Positions 1-9,399 of a DNA stretch of 43,367 nt are shown here, piece by piece. Location of the stretch: positions 1-43,367 of IMG/VR virus record IMGVR_UViG_3300009093_001230; one strand, written 5' to 3'. Below the pieces are notes generated by a model, which saw nothing but the letters and a program-made list of their open reading frames with translations, was not told the origin of the DNA and did no database searches. A program made the translations under genes and the position numbers. Each line of letters starts with the position of its first letter. The stretch's first letter is position 1. This DNA is from a virus.

Positions 1-3000
1 CTACTTGCGGACGAACTGCTCTGAAGCCTGTTTCACTCCTGCCAGGGTCGCATCCCGCTCGCTCGCGGTCATCCCATTGTCCTTCCCATCTCGGAGATAC
101 TGCTCTGCGGGACGATAGATGCTCTGGTACCACGCTTTCAACTCTTGGAAGCGTGTCGTCTGCTCATCCGTCCGGAACTTGTCGCCCAGGCGCTGCAGTG
201 TCCCGTATTCCATTGCGAGGCGTTGCGCGTTGGCCGGCATGTCGAGCTTCAGCCTGGCTGCCGCCTGTTGCTCCAAGGTCATCGCCGCGACCTGTTGTTC
301 GTGATAGCCGGCGTCCGTGATCTTCACCATCCCATTGATCATCGGAAGATTCTTGAGCTGCTCCGTGGTCATGCCTGTCTGCGGATCGAAACTTACGAAG
401 TTGCTCATTCCGGTCTGTCCATACGTCCAGGTCAGCATCGGCTTCACCCCATCCCATCCGCCGGCGAGAAACTGTGCATCACTGAGCACGAACTTGCCGC
501 GGAAGTCATCGAGCGGATTCTGTCCCTGCAGGTAGGTCTTCCAGCCGCTGGCCATCTTGATCATCGGATTCAATCCGGGCACGTCGCTGTCGATCTCCGC
601 CAGATTGTGCTGCAGCATAGTGCCGACGCCCGTACCATCCGGCGGATTCATTTGCTGCAGCTCGGTGCCGAGTAGCCCGTGCTGTGCGGCGAGCGTCCCT
701 TCCGTCTTTAGTGCGTTGTAGAAGATGCCAGAGATGATCCTATCCACCGGATCCTTGGGGATCGGGATGAATACCACCTTCGGCCCATAATCGCCCTGGC
801 CGGTCGTGCCCAGCGGGATGACATCGTAGTTCGCCTTGTAGTGGTCCGAAATGCCGTCGTAGAGCTTCTTGATTGCTGCCCCGAGAAGTCCGATCGATCC
901 CGCTACTTTCAGCACCGTCCACACGCCGTTTGTCATTGCCCAGCGAAACCACCATGCCGCCGGCGACGTTGCTCGCTTGCCTGGCTGATCGGTTCGCTGA
1001 AATCCTTTAAGGGCGAGCTGCATGTCTGCCTGCCAGCCGCGCATCCAGATGTTCACGAAGGGAAACACCGGATTCACCAGTGAGATATGTTTGCCGCGTT
1101 TGTTGTAGTTCGGCGTCCCGATGAAATTGCGGACGTAATAAGCAGCCTCTTGCGGTGACCAGCCGAGACGCTCCCTCAGGACCTTGTAAATGCTCGCCTT
1201 GGGCACGATCTCATTGATGCGCCCGGCCATCTGGACCGACTTCAGGACCTTTGCGACAAAGTTCGGCACGATCTTTTCGATCCATGTCTCGTGACCTCCT
1301 TCCTCCGGCAATACCTTCACCTTCTGCAGCAGCCTATCGAAGGAAGTCGACGGACGGGCCGGCGTGACATCAAACATCGCGTCGCCTGGAGTGATCGCGA
1401 GGTTATCCAGCATTTCGGCAATGAGCGGCTGTTGCTTGCCTCGCTTCACAAAGTCACGCGCTGCGTCCAGGACCGGATTGGGGCCGATGCTCTTAATGAG
1501 CGGCATCTGACGCGCGATGTCCCAGAAGCCAACGCCAACCGGCGCGTTCACGAAGTTTCGGCGCACGTTCCGCATCGGGTGACGGAAGAACTGGAACACC
1601 GGATTGAACTCGATGAAAAGCGGATGGAAGAATTTGCGGAAAGGCGTGTTCAGGATGCTCAGTGCGGCGTCGAGGAGCGGGATGTCCGGACGATCGAACA
1701 TGTAGGCAATTTCCTTCGGCACGTTGTACCAGGCTGGCTTTCCCGCTTCGCGCACCATGATCTGCTCCACGCCTTTCTCGCGCGGCTGCCGTGGCGTTTC
1801 CCGGCCGTTTCCGTCCCGCACCGTTTCCGCGCGCTGGATCTCCGCTGGCCAGTCGCGCTGCAGGATCCTGACCGTGGTCGCCTTGAGCCTCTGATGCTGG
1901 GTCGCACGCATCAGCGTCAGCACCTTTGAGACGGTCGAGACAAATGGATTCTGGATCTCTTTTAGCGTCCCGGCCTGTCCCTGCAGTCCTGCCGGCAGAA
2001 AGATGTCCACGTACTCGAGCGGCGTGAAGGTCGCATAATTGTCACGATTGTGCCCGATCAGCGCCATCTGCTCGTTGGTAAACATTCCTTCCTGATGCGC
2101 ATCCTTCATCACATCATAGACGAGATCGTGAAAGCGCTGTACCGCCGAGTCCAGGAGTGTCTGCGCTCGCACTCCGTTCTCCAGCCTCTCCGACAGCAAC
2201 TGCAGCCGTGCGGTCTGGGGCGTGTGTCCTTGCGGGTTCGCGATCACACTTCGTCCGCCCGTGGTCATGCCGAGCTGCTCCGCGATGCGCCCCGAGATCG
2301 GGTAGCTCTCGTTGGCGATGCGCTTGAAGAAGAGCTGACGGCCGATGTCATCCATCGAGAAACCGGATGCCTGCGCGGGTTCGATCACCGTACGCTGCAT
2401 GCGTTCCAGCCAGCGATAAAGCTGATTGTCCGCCAGCGGGTGCTCATCGAAGAGGAAGCGGGCTGCATCGTTCACGCGCCCGGTGCCGGCGGCGTCCTCC
2501 CGATCGAGAAGAGGGGAGAAGTTATCGAAGAATGCCTGCTTTAGCATCGAGAGCCATCCAGAGAATCCCTTGTACCGCTCTTCGCGTTCCTTCCACTTCG
2601 TCTCGAAGATGTCCTGGGCTTTGGCGAACATCTCGTCTGCCTTGGTGGCGCGATCCTTCAGGATCTGCATTGCCGGGCGGCTCAGCCACTTTTGCATCTC
2701 AAAGAATTGCGTCTTTACCTCGGGCTTAGTATCGAGTCCGCGGAAGAATTCCCGGTAGAACTTCGGTGCCATCTGTTTCAACGTCGCCGGCGAGTTGAAG
2801 AGCACGCTCAGCGCATCCGCGTACAGCTCGGCCGCGCTCTCGCGGTACTGCACGTAACCCTTTGGATCCGTTGCCGGATCATATGGTTTCCAGTACTTGC
2901 TCAAGCCGATTAACTCGGCGCGCATGTCGTTGTTTGAGATCGCTGCAGCCCCGAACCGGTCCTTCGCGTATTTGGTGAGGGAGGATATCCACCCATGCAG

Positions 3001-6000
3001 GTTGCCGCGCTTCATCACCTTATCCGGCAGCCATCCGACCAGGTGTCCGATCTCATGTCCCAACGTCTTCGCTGCACTCACGGGATCCGAGAAAATCCGG
3101 GGATCCAGCCGGATCCGTCCATTGCCGAGGGCGGCGAATTGTCCCCGCGCTTTGCTCATTCGCTTCAACTCAGGCAATTGACCCATCAGCTCACGAGCGA
3201 GCTGCACGAGTTCCGGCATCTGGACGATCTTGATATCGTTCAGACCTTTCAGCGGGACCGACGCATAAGGATTCCCTTTGTCGTCCACTGCCTGCACGGG
3301 CGAGTATCCTTCGGGCTCTTCACGCAAGCTCTGCCGATCGGTGGCAGCGTCCACCACGTACCTCGCGTGCTTCTCCAGAAAACCCGCCGCTGCCGCGCTT
3401 GGCAGGCTCGGCCATGATCCGTCGATCACTCGTGGTCCGCCGCTCAAGAGATCTTTGAGCGCGGTGAGTTGGCTCAGGATATCCAGGGGCTTCGCGTCCT
3501 GCGGGAATGAGACCGCGATCCCGTACGCTCCTTCCCGCGCCGCGCTGTTTCGGAGGGCGCCGGCCAATTGCGCCAGAGTGAGGTTCGCCGGCTGACGCTC
3601 GATCGCAGTGAGAGTTAGTTTGGTCGTGAGGTACGCCACATGCACTGCGTCGGGATCGCCGGTCCGGAGCGTTTGGACCAGTTGCCGCAGATCGCGATTG
3701 GAACCGGTTTTCAGCAATTCATTTCGCGACACCATTTCCCACGGCGCCGGCTCTGCGGCAAAGGTGCCCTCGCCACCGCGCCGCAGGGAGAAATACCGGC
3801 CATGGTTGGTGATCACGTGGTCCGTCATGTTGTACCCCGCCTGCTTCAGCGCGTCTTGAATCAGATTAGTGATCTTGTGATCGGCGGCGCTGGGCGTCGG
3901 ATCGCCGCTCGGGTGGTTGTGCGAAATGATCACATCCTTTCCGATCCCGCTGCTGCGCTGCATAAAGCGGATGATTTCCTGCGCGGATGCCACGCTCTCG
4001 TTTAGCGCGCCAACATGCAGGATCTCCGAGGCTTCGATTTGTCCATTGTTCAGCTTCAGCACCCGCAAGACTTCCTTATAAGGATTGCGCAGGATGCCCT
4101 GGAAGAGCCGCGCCACATCTTCCGCGGTTGCCACCTTTGCCCCGCGAAGGCTGACCCCTAGTTGTGGCTCCTGGACAAGATTCGCGGCGATCGATGAGAT
4201 CGTCTGCCCTTCGGTGAAGGCCTTCCGGATCTCCTCCGGCTTTGCCGTGCCTGCCGCTATCTTTCGGAGGACTTCGGCTCGCTGCTTGGCGGTGCTGGCA
4301 CCGGCACTGGCTTGTCCGCTGGTGGGTAGATAGTATCCGGTAGCCTCAGACCCTCCTCCGCTTCCTCCCGGGGCAGATACAGACCCTCCTCGCCCGGTTG
4401 ATACACCACTTCCGGTGTTTCCGAGTGGGAGGTCGAGCTGTCCATGGGCGGTAAGATTATCCAGATTTCGCTGCCGGGCAACGAAATCTGTTTGCTTGTC
4501 GGGATTGGTGACTTGTTTGGTATCGAGGTAGGCAGCATCCGCCCCGGGCGTCGAGCCTGGCTGCAGAGAAGCGTTCATGCGCATCATCAGTGCTGGCGAT
4601 TCGCCCTGGCGCGCGATCACACCCCATGCCCTCACGCGATCGGAGGAAAGACTCCAATCACCCGTGGCGAGCGCCACGATATCGCCGGCATGATACATGC
4701 CCATCACCAGCGCCTTAGACTGATGGTCCAGCGGAAATCCGGCCGCCTCGAGTACGTCGGCGATGCGCACGGCAGGAAAGCCGAAGTCCTTCACTTGCCG
4801 CTGATACGCCTCGATGATCTTACTGCGCTGCTCCGCTGTCGGAGTTTGCGCCGGAGTCACCGTCTTGCTCGCAATAACTCGATCTGCCGCCTGCTTATAT
4901 TCATCCTCCGTTTCCTCCACGACCATGCGATGCGCGATCTGCACATGATTCAAGTCGAAGACAACAGCCTCCGAGTTGGGTGGAGTTTGCCACGAGACAC
5001 GTACGCCTTCCCACCCCTGCTGTTGTAAGATCTGGGTAGCGAGGCGCGACCGTTCCCTCAACTTTTCCTGGTCCCATTCGCTTACACTCATACCCGGAGG
5101 TCTTCTGGGCGCCGAATAATTGATCGCTGCGTCTTCGTCATCCCCTACCGCCGAACGATTAACCATGTTCCCGTTCTCGTCGAACACCTGCCACACTTTG
5201 ATCGTCTTACTCGTATCTGGATAACCAGCCATTTCCTGTTTCAGCTTCGCCGTCCATCCCTTTGGTATGAGCACGCGATCTCCAAGTATTTCTCCCGCGA
5301 GCTTCCAGGCTGCATTCCACTCTTCGCGACCTGCAAATTTTCGTGCCGATACTCGCACTCGGTACACATTTCCGCCCTTGCCGGCATAGGTCTGCGCACG
5401 CCATTGACGATTTGTGAGGTAGACACCATTTCCGAAATATCCGTAGTCACTCTTCTGCGTATGCTCGAAGCGCTGGAATGTTAGTGGGCTGCCGTGAAAC
5501 CACTCTTCACCTTCGTCTTCCGGCTCTTCCTTCACCACCTCCGGCTCTTTCGGTAAATCACTAAATAACGCCGAACCAGGCTGCAGCGCGGATTGCAACG
5601 TGTCCATGATGCTCCGCTTCTCTCCGAAGAGATCCGGCGCATCCTGATGCTGTTGCACCGCCCGATTGACCCGCGCGAAGGTCTCCCGCGCATTCTCCAG
5701 CGTCGGCTCTGTCTGCAATCGTCCCGCGCTATCGGTCACCACGGCGCCACGCAGCGCCGCGGCGACCGCTTGCGCCGGCGCATGCGCGGGATCCAGCTCG
5801 CTCTGTGCGGCGACGGTATCCAGCGCTTGCGGCAACTTATCGACGCCCTGGTTCTTCGTGACATCGAGCGTCGTCGTAAAGGTCCGAGCGATCGCATTGG
5901 CGATGTCATTCGCACCCTTCTGCCGAAGTGAAATCAAGGCTGGCGTGGCTGCATCGATCAGCCCGCGCATAGGTCCATTTGCTGCACGGCTATCACCACG

Positions 6001-8259
6001 CGCTTCCGCGATCGCCGGTTGCTGAAAGGCGGCATTCACCAGGAGCCGCTGCACATAGTCCTGGCTCTGCGACGGACTCGCTGCAGTGCCGGCCAGCCGA
6101 TTGCGATCGACAGTTCCGCTGCTGATCAGCTGCCGCACGAAGCCTTGTGCCTCCTGCGGTGCAATGTCCATGTTCACGTTCGCGAGCTGATCGATCGGCA
6201 CCGTTGCGGCGTCGACCTCCGCGCGTTTTGCCGTGGATTGCACCATTCCAGGCGACGGATTGAGCGCATCCACCATGCTCTGCAGCCGCGCCTGGTCGCC
6301 GGACTTGCGGAAGTCAAAGGTCCCAAGGTAGCGCACGATCTGGCTGTCTGCGTCTGGCGCCGGCTGCAGTCCGAAGTTGCTCGCCTTCGTGTTACTGTAA
6401 TCAAGCGTCGCCTGCCGTTGGTCCGGCGAAAGATTTTGCATCGCCCATTGCCGATTGTTTCCACCCACCACCGCCAGCGTGGCGTTCCCGTCTCCATTGA
6501 TCACGCGCGCGACCATGGGCGGACCGACCGCCGCGTCCGGACTGTCAGTGACTGCTCGACGTGGATCCCAGCTATTGCGTGTGGCGAGCGCCTTGTCCTT
6601 CTCCGCCTGGTCTCCGTAATCCCGCGTGTTCGTGAGTGGGTAGTCAGGATTCGCTGCAAGTGTCTCCCCGGTATGTGACGGCTGAATCATCGCTTGAGGA
6701 GCCCATGCATAACTTGCTGGATACTCTTCGCCCTTCGCTCCGATCACCACGGTCGGCGCGCCGCGCTTCACGCTGTCTTGCGTGACAAGTTGTGATTCGA
6801 ATTGTTCCTGGCTATCGCTTGGCGGTTCGGTTGGCGGGGGAGTGCCGGCCTCTGCACCAGGTTCACCTGTGGGCAAGCCCGTTGGTCCGTTCGGTGCCTT
6901 CGCGCCTTTGAGCGTGACCTTCACCGCTCCGAGCGGTGCTTCGCCTCCTTTCTCATGGCCGACGACTTCCGTGTCGCCCGCTTTGCCGCGTCCTTTGCCG
7001 ACCATCTGTTCCGCCGAAACATCAAATTGTGCCGGATCCAAAGTCTGCCCGCTTTGCAGCACGCCCTGGAACTTATCCTTCATCGCATCGAAGACCTCAC
7101 GCTCAGCCGGACGAAGGACATCGCGCGGATCCAATCCCTGCGCCGCCGCATTGGCGCCACGCGTCCAGATCTCCGCGAGTTGATCGGAAGAATAGTTCTT
7201 CGATTTGAGCCCGAGTCCGGACATCGCCACGCCCAGCGCGCCGCCTAGGACCAAGCCCATCGGACTCATCTTCGCGTCCGGATCCGACAGCTTATCCAGT
7301 GCTTGCGCGCCGGCCGCTCCCGCGACGCCGGCCACTGCCGGCTTGGCGAGGAATGCAGTAGCCGCCATTGCGCCCTTTGTCTCCTGGACCAGCTTCGCCG
7401 CCTGCAGCGCCTTCGCAAGGCCGAATGGCGCCGGGATCACCATGGTTGCCAGATCGCCGCTCGTGTAGGCTAGGGGATGCAATTGGCGCGCCGCCTGCAT
7501 GGATTGCGGGAGGATTGCATCATACACCTCGCCCGCGGTTGAGCCTGCGGCGACAGATGCCGCCGGGACAAGAGCGAGTGAAGTAAAGGCGCTCTCCGGA
7601 GCCGTAGCTGCGACCGCTGATCCCGTTGCCGCGCCGGCGCCAAGCGTTACGAGCCCACGCCCCAGTCCCGCGATTGTTGCGTTCGCCATTGCGTCTGGCC
7701 CGGCTTGCTGCCGCAACGTGCGTTCGGTCTGCGCCGCCTGCTGCACGAGATAGGCAGAGTGCATGCGGTTGTCGTAGTCCTCTGGCGAGATCACACCTGC
7801 CGCCAGGGCATTCTTGAGCGCTGCAGGATACCGCGTCGGATCGAGAAACACCTGTCCTGCTTCGATCCGCATCGGTGGTTCATTACTGTCAAATTCGCGC
7901 GGCTGCAGTGGCGTCCAGCGTGGAGGCAGTGATGGCTCACGGCTCATCACGTCCGCCGTGGTCGGCGTCTTTGGCGCGGACTGTAGGGCCTGCGCATCCG
8001 GTAATCTCCGCTCCAGCTCATCATTCGAGATCCATCCCGCCGCGTGCAGATCCTGCAGCGCATCAGCCGGTCGCGCGGGATCCATCAGGATCTTACCATC
8101 CTGCAGCTTGAAAGCCGCTTTGGGCAAGTCCCCAAAGAGCGAGCCGGACGGCTGTGCTTGTGGAGCCGGTGAAGGCGTTGGTGCGGGTGTGTCCTGTGGT
8201 ACATCGGCAAACGGCGCCGCCACCGGACCGTCCTTTGGAAGGTCGTCAAAGAGTCCCAT
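1..8259 (-). CDS. Giant polyvalent virion protein (2752 aa)
   Basis: Probably packaged in the virion and ejected with the genome; this role is inferred from the class of phage polyvalent proteins. Visible modules in order: two short repeats at about 50-90 and 130-165 (pattern G-x-hydrophobic-LDP...AL..AAG.IS...); a Gly/Ala-rich hydrophobic stretch at about 190-350; a ParB/DdrB-like region at about 510-880 containing GGNNRQWAMQNL; an ADP-ribosyltransferase-like module at about 915-1105 starting WFHGSPLTFQRFEHT; a RadC/JAB metalloprotease-like domain at about 1365-1495 with HNHPSGDPTPSAAD; a zincin motif HEIGH near 1733; then a long helical region with FNPVFQFFRHPMRNVRR near 2215-2240, typical of large polyvalent-associated domains. 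The motif LF-x-DLPK occurs at the N terminus, near residue 42 and near 893. It is the last gene of the leftward late operon and ends exactly at the window edge with TAG. The start is 12 bp after the preceding stop, with an AACC-rich leader and no clear Shine-Dalgarno. Confidence 0.85.
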   Translation of the reverse strand: MGLFDDLPKDGPVAAPFADVPQDTPAPTPSPAPQAQPSGSLFGDLPKAAFKLQDGKILMDPARPADALQDLHAAGWISNDELERRLPDAQALQSAPKTPTTADVMSREPSLPPRWTPLQPREFDSNEPPMRIEAGQVFLDPTRYPAALKNALAAGVISPEDYDNRMHSAYLVQQAAQTERTLRQQAGPDAMANATIAGLGRGLVTLGAGAATGSAVAATAPESAFTSLALVPAASVAAGSTAGEVYDAILPQSMQAARQLHPLAYTSGDLATMVIPAPFGLAKALQAAKLVQETKGAMAATAFLAKPAVAGVAGAAGAQALDKLSDPDAKMSPMGLVLGGALGVAMSGLGLKSKNYSSDQLAEIWTRGANAAAQGLDPRDVLRPAEREVFDAMKDKFQGVLQSGQTLDPAQFDVSAEQMVGKGRGKAGDTEVVGHEKGGEAPLGAVKVTLKGAKAPNGPTGLPTGEPGAEAGTPPPTEPPSDSQEQFESQLVTQDSVKRGAPTVVIGAKGEEYPASYAWAPQAMIQPSHTGETLAANPDYPLTNTRDYGDQAEKDKALATRNSWDPRRAVTDSPDAAVGPPMVARVINGDGNATLAVVGGNNRQWAMQNLSPDQRQATLDYSNTKASNFGLQPAPDADSQIVRYLGTFDFRKSGDQARLQSMVDALNPSPGMVQSTAKRAEVDAATVPIDQLANVNMDIAPQEAQGFVRQLISSGTVDRNRLAGTAASPSQSQDYVQRLLVNAAFQQPAIAEARGDSRAANGPMRGLIDAATPALISLRQKGANDIANAIARTFTTTLDVTKNQGVDKLPQALDTVAAQSELDPAHAPAQAVAAALRGAVVTDSAGRLQTEPTLENARETFARVNRAVQQHQDAPDLFGEKRSIMDTLQSALQPGSALFSDLPKEPEVVKEEPEDEGEEWFHGSPLTFQRFEHTQKSDYGYFGNGVYLTNRQWRAQTYAGKGGNVYRVRVSARKFAGREEWNAAWKLAGEILGDRVLIPKGWTAKLKQEMAGYPDTSKTIKVWQVFDENGNMVNRSAVGDDEDAAINYSAPRRPPGMSVSEWDQEKLRERSRLATQILQQQGWEGVRVSWQTPPNSEAVVFDLNHVQIAHRMVVEETEDEYKQAADRVIASKTVTPAQTPTAEQRSKIIEAYQRQVKDFGFPAVRIADVLEAAGFPLDHQSKALVMGMYHAGDIVALATGDWSLSSDRVRAWGVIARQGESPALMMRMNASLQPGSTPGADAAYLDTKQVTNPDKQTDFVARQRNLDNLTAHGQLDLPLGNTGSGVSTGRGGSVSAPGGSGGGSEATGYYLPTSGQASAGASTAKQRAEVLRKIAAGTAKPEEIRKAFTEGQTISSIAANLVQEPQLGVSLRGAKVATAEDVARLFQGILRNPYKEVLRVLKLNNGQIEASEILHVGALNESVASAQEIIRFMQRSSGIGKDVIISHNHPSGDPTPSAADHKITNLIQDALKQAGYNMTDHVITNHGRYFSLRRGGEGTFAAEPAPWEMVSRNELLKTGSNRDLRQLVQTLRTGDPDAVHVAYLTTKLTLTAIERQPANLTLAQLAGALRNSAAREGAYGIAVSFPQDAKPLDILSQLTALKDLLSGGPRVIDGSWPSLPSAAAAGFLEKHARYVVDAATDRQSLREEPEGYSPVQAVDDKGNPYASVPLKGLNDIKIVQMPELVQLARELMGQLPELKRMSKARGQFAALGNGRIRLDPRIFSDPVSAAKTLGHEIGHLVGWLPDKVMKRGNLHGWISSLTKYAKDRFGAAAISNNDMRAELIGLSKYWKPYDPATDPKGYVQYRESAAELYADALSVLFNSPATLKQMAPKFYREFFRGLDTKPEVKTQFFEMQKWLSRPAMQILKDRATKADEMFAKAQDIFETKWKEREERYKGFSGWLSMLKQAFFDNFSPLLDREDAAGTGRVNDAARFLFDEHPLADNQLYRWLERMQRTVIEPAQASGFSMDDIGRQLFFKRIANESYPISGRIAEQLGMTTGGRSVIANPQGHTPQTARLQLLSERLENGVRAQTLLDSAVQRFHDLVYDVMKDAHQEGMFTNEQMALIGHNRDNYATFTPLEYVDIFLPAGLQGQAGTLKEIQNPFVSTVSKVLTLMRATQHQRLKATTVRILQRDWPAEIQRAETVRDGNGRETPRQPREKGVEQIMVREAGKPAWYNVPKEIAYMFDRPDIPLLDAALSILNTPFRKFFHPLFIEFNPVFQFFRHPMRNVRRNFVNAPVGVGFWDIARQMPLIKSIGPNPVLDAARDFVKRGKQQPLIAEMLDNLAITPGDAMFDVTPARPSTSFDRLLQKVKVLPEEGGHETWIEKIVPNFVAKVLKSVQMAGRINEIVPKASIYKVLRERLGWSPQEAAYYVRNFIGTPNYNKRGKHISLVNPVFPFVNIWMRGWQADMQLALKGFQRTDQPGKRATSPAAWWFRWAMTNGVWTVLKVAGSIGLLGAAIKKLYDGISDHYKANYDVIPLGTTGQGDYGPKVVFIPIPKDPVDRIISGIFYNALKTEGTLAAQHGLLGTELQQMNPPDGTGVGTMLQHNLAEIDSDVPGLNPMIKMASGWKTYLQGQNPLDDFRGKFVLSDAQFLAGGWDGVKPMLTWTYGQTGMSNFVSFDPQTGMTTEQLKNLPMINGMVKITDAGYHEQQVAAMTLEQQAAARLKLDMPANAQRLAMEYGTLQRLGDKFRTDEQTTRFQELKAWYQSIYRPAEQYLRDGKDNGMTASERDATLAGVKQASEQFVRK

Positions 8260-8271
8260 AGTTGGTTTGGA

Positions 8272-9399
8272 TCAAAGTCCCGTCGTGTCCACGCCCCATC
8301 CCTGCAGCCGAGCCAATACGGCCGCCCGGTTCTGTCCCGATTGAATCGCGCCCTGCGCTTCCTTGCGCAGGGCATCATCGTTCCATCCCGCCGGCTTCGG
8401 ATTCGCCGGTTTGGCTGGCGCCTGCACTGGCGTCACCGGAGCGGCGGGCGCCGCTTGGACCGGTGCCGGCGCAGGGGTGGGCGCTACATCGTTCGGCGTT
8501 GGGAGCGGAGTGCCGCCGGCGTTCGGCATCAGGTTGAGGTTCACCCCTCCGCCTGGATTGGTCGGGAGTGCCGGCGCCTGCACCGGCTTCGTTCCGGGCG
8601 CTGGCGCTACGGTCGGCACGGTTGGCTTGCCTGGTGCGAGTTGTTTCCGGATCGTGTCGATCTGTTCCAGATTCCGCGCCTTCTGCGCGGTCAGTTCCGT
8701 GATCTGGTCCTGGTAACTCTTCCCTCCGGTCACCTTGCTAAACCAATCAAGTCCCGGGTAATTGTTCCCGTTCGAAATCTCCTGCTGATACTGCCCGATC
8801 GTGTCATCGATGCCCTTATTCCGCTGCAGAATCGTTTCGATACTCGCTGCCGCACTCGGCGGGAGGGTGGTGCCTCCGTGCACCTGTTCCAGCTTCTTGC
8901 CGTCATAATAGAAGTTACCCGTGCCGGTCGGATCGCTGCCGATCGGAATGCCTGGCTGCGGTTTATCGGGCATGGGTACATACGATCCTCCGTGCTTCGA
9001 CTGCGGGAGATAGATCATCCCGGCGTCTTGCGCCTGCTTCAGCGTGTCCGCATCCGGCGCCCATGGTTCGTCGCGTTGCTGCACGTTGTACCAGTCGCGA
9101 TTAGAGGCGTCAGTGCTCTTCCAATCCTCCATATCCTGCTGATGCTGCTGCCGGGACTTCACATCTGCCGCCGTTGCCGCCGTGATCATCCCGCGTTTCG
9201 TGCCGACCGATCCATTCTGGAATTTCTGCAACTGTTCCGGATCGTTGCCGAAATAGTAATCGGCCATTCCGCTAAGATAGTCGTGCTCTTCCTGGTTCTT
9301 GCGGATCCCTTCGATGCCATCAGACAGTGCCTTCGAGGCAATCTCCGCCCCGCGCATGATATACTCGCCGCCGTGGTTGGTAACGCCCGGATTATACAT
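8272..9399 (-). CDS. Putative virion protein with Pro/Ala-rich linker (375 aa)
   Basis: Not recognised as a named family. The N-terminal two thirds is hydrophilic with a helical/coiled-coil stretch near residues 240-265 (LTAQKARNLEQIDTIRKQL). A long Pro/Ala-rich linker follows, then a short C-terminal helical segment beginning WNDDALRKEAQ that resembles a small peptide-like or helical tail module. The start overlaps the preceding gene's stop by 8 bp and has a good Shine-Dalgarno (AAAGGAAG) about 7 bp upstream. Position between the internal-virion-like gene and the giant polyvalent protein suggests a virion or ejection protein; this is inference from context only. Confidence 0.75.
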   Translation of the reverse strand: MYNPGVTNHGGEYIMRGAEIASKALSDGIEGIRKNQEEHDYLSGMADYYFGNDPEQLQKFQNGSVGTKRGMITAATAADVKSRQQHQQDMEDWKSTDASNRDWYNVQQRDEPWAPDADTLKQAQDAGMIYLPQSKHGGSYVPMPDKPQPGIPIGSDPTGTGNFYYDGKKLEQVHGGTTLPPSAAASIETILQRNKGIDDTIGQYQQEISNGNNYPGLDWFSKVTGGKSYQDQITELTAQKARNLEQIDTIRKQLAPGKPTVPTVAPAPGTKPVQAPALPTNPGGGVNLNLMPNAGGTPLPTPNDVAPTPAPAPVQAAPAAPVTPVQAPAKPANPKPAGWNDDALRKEAQGAIQSGQNRAAVLARLQGWGVDTTGL

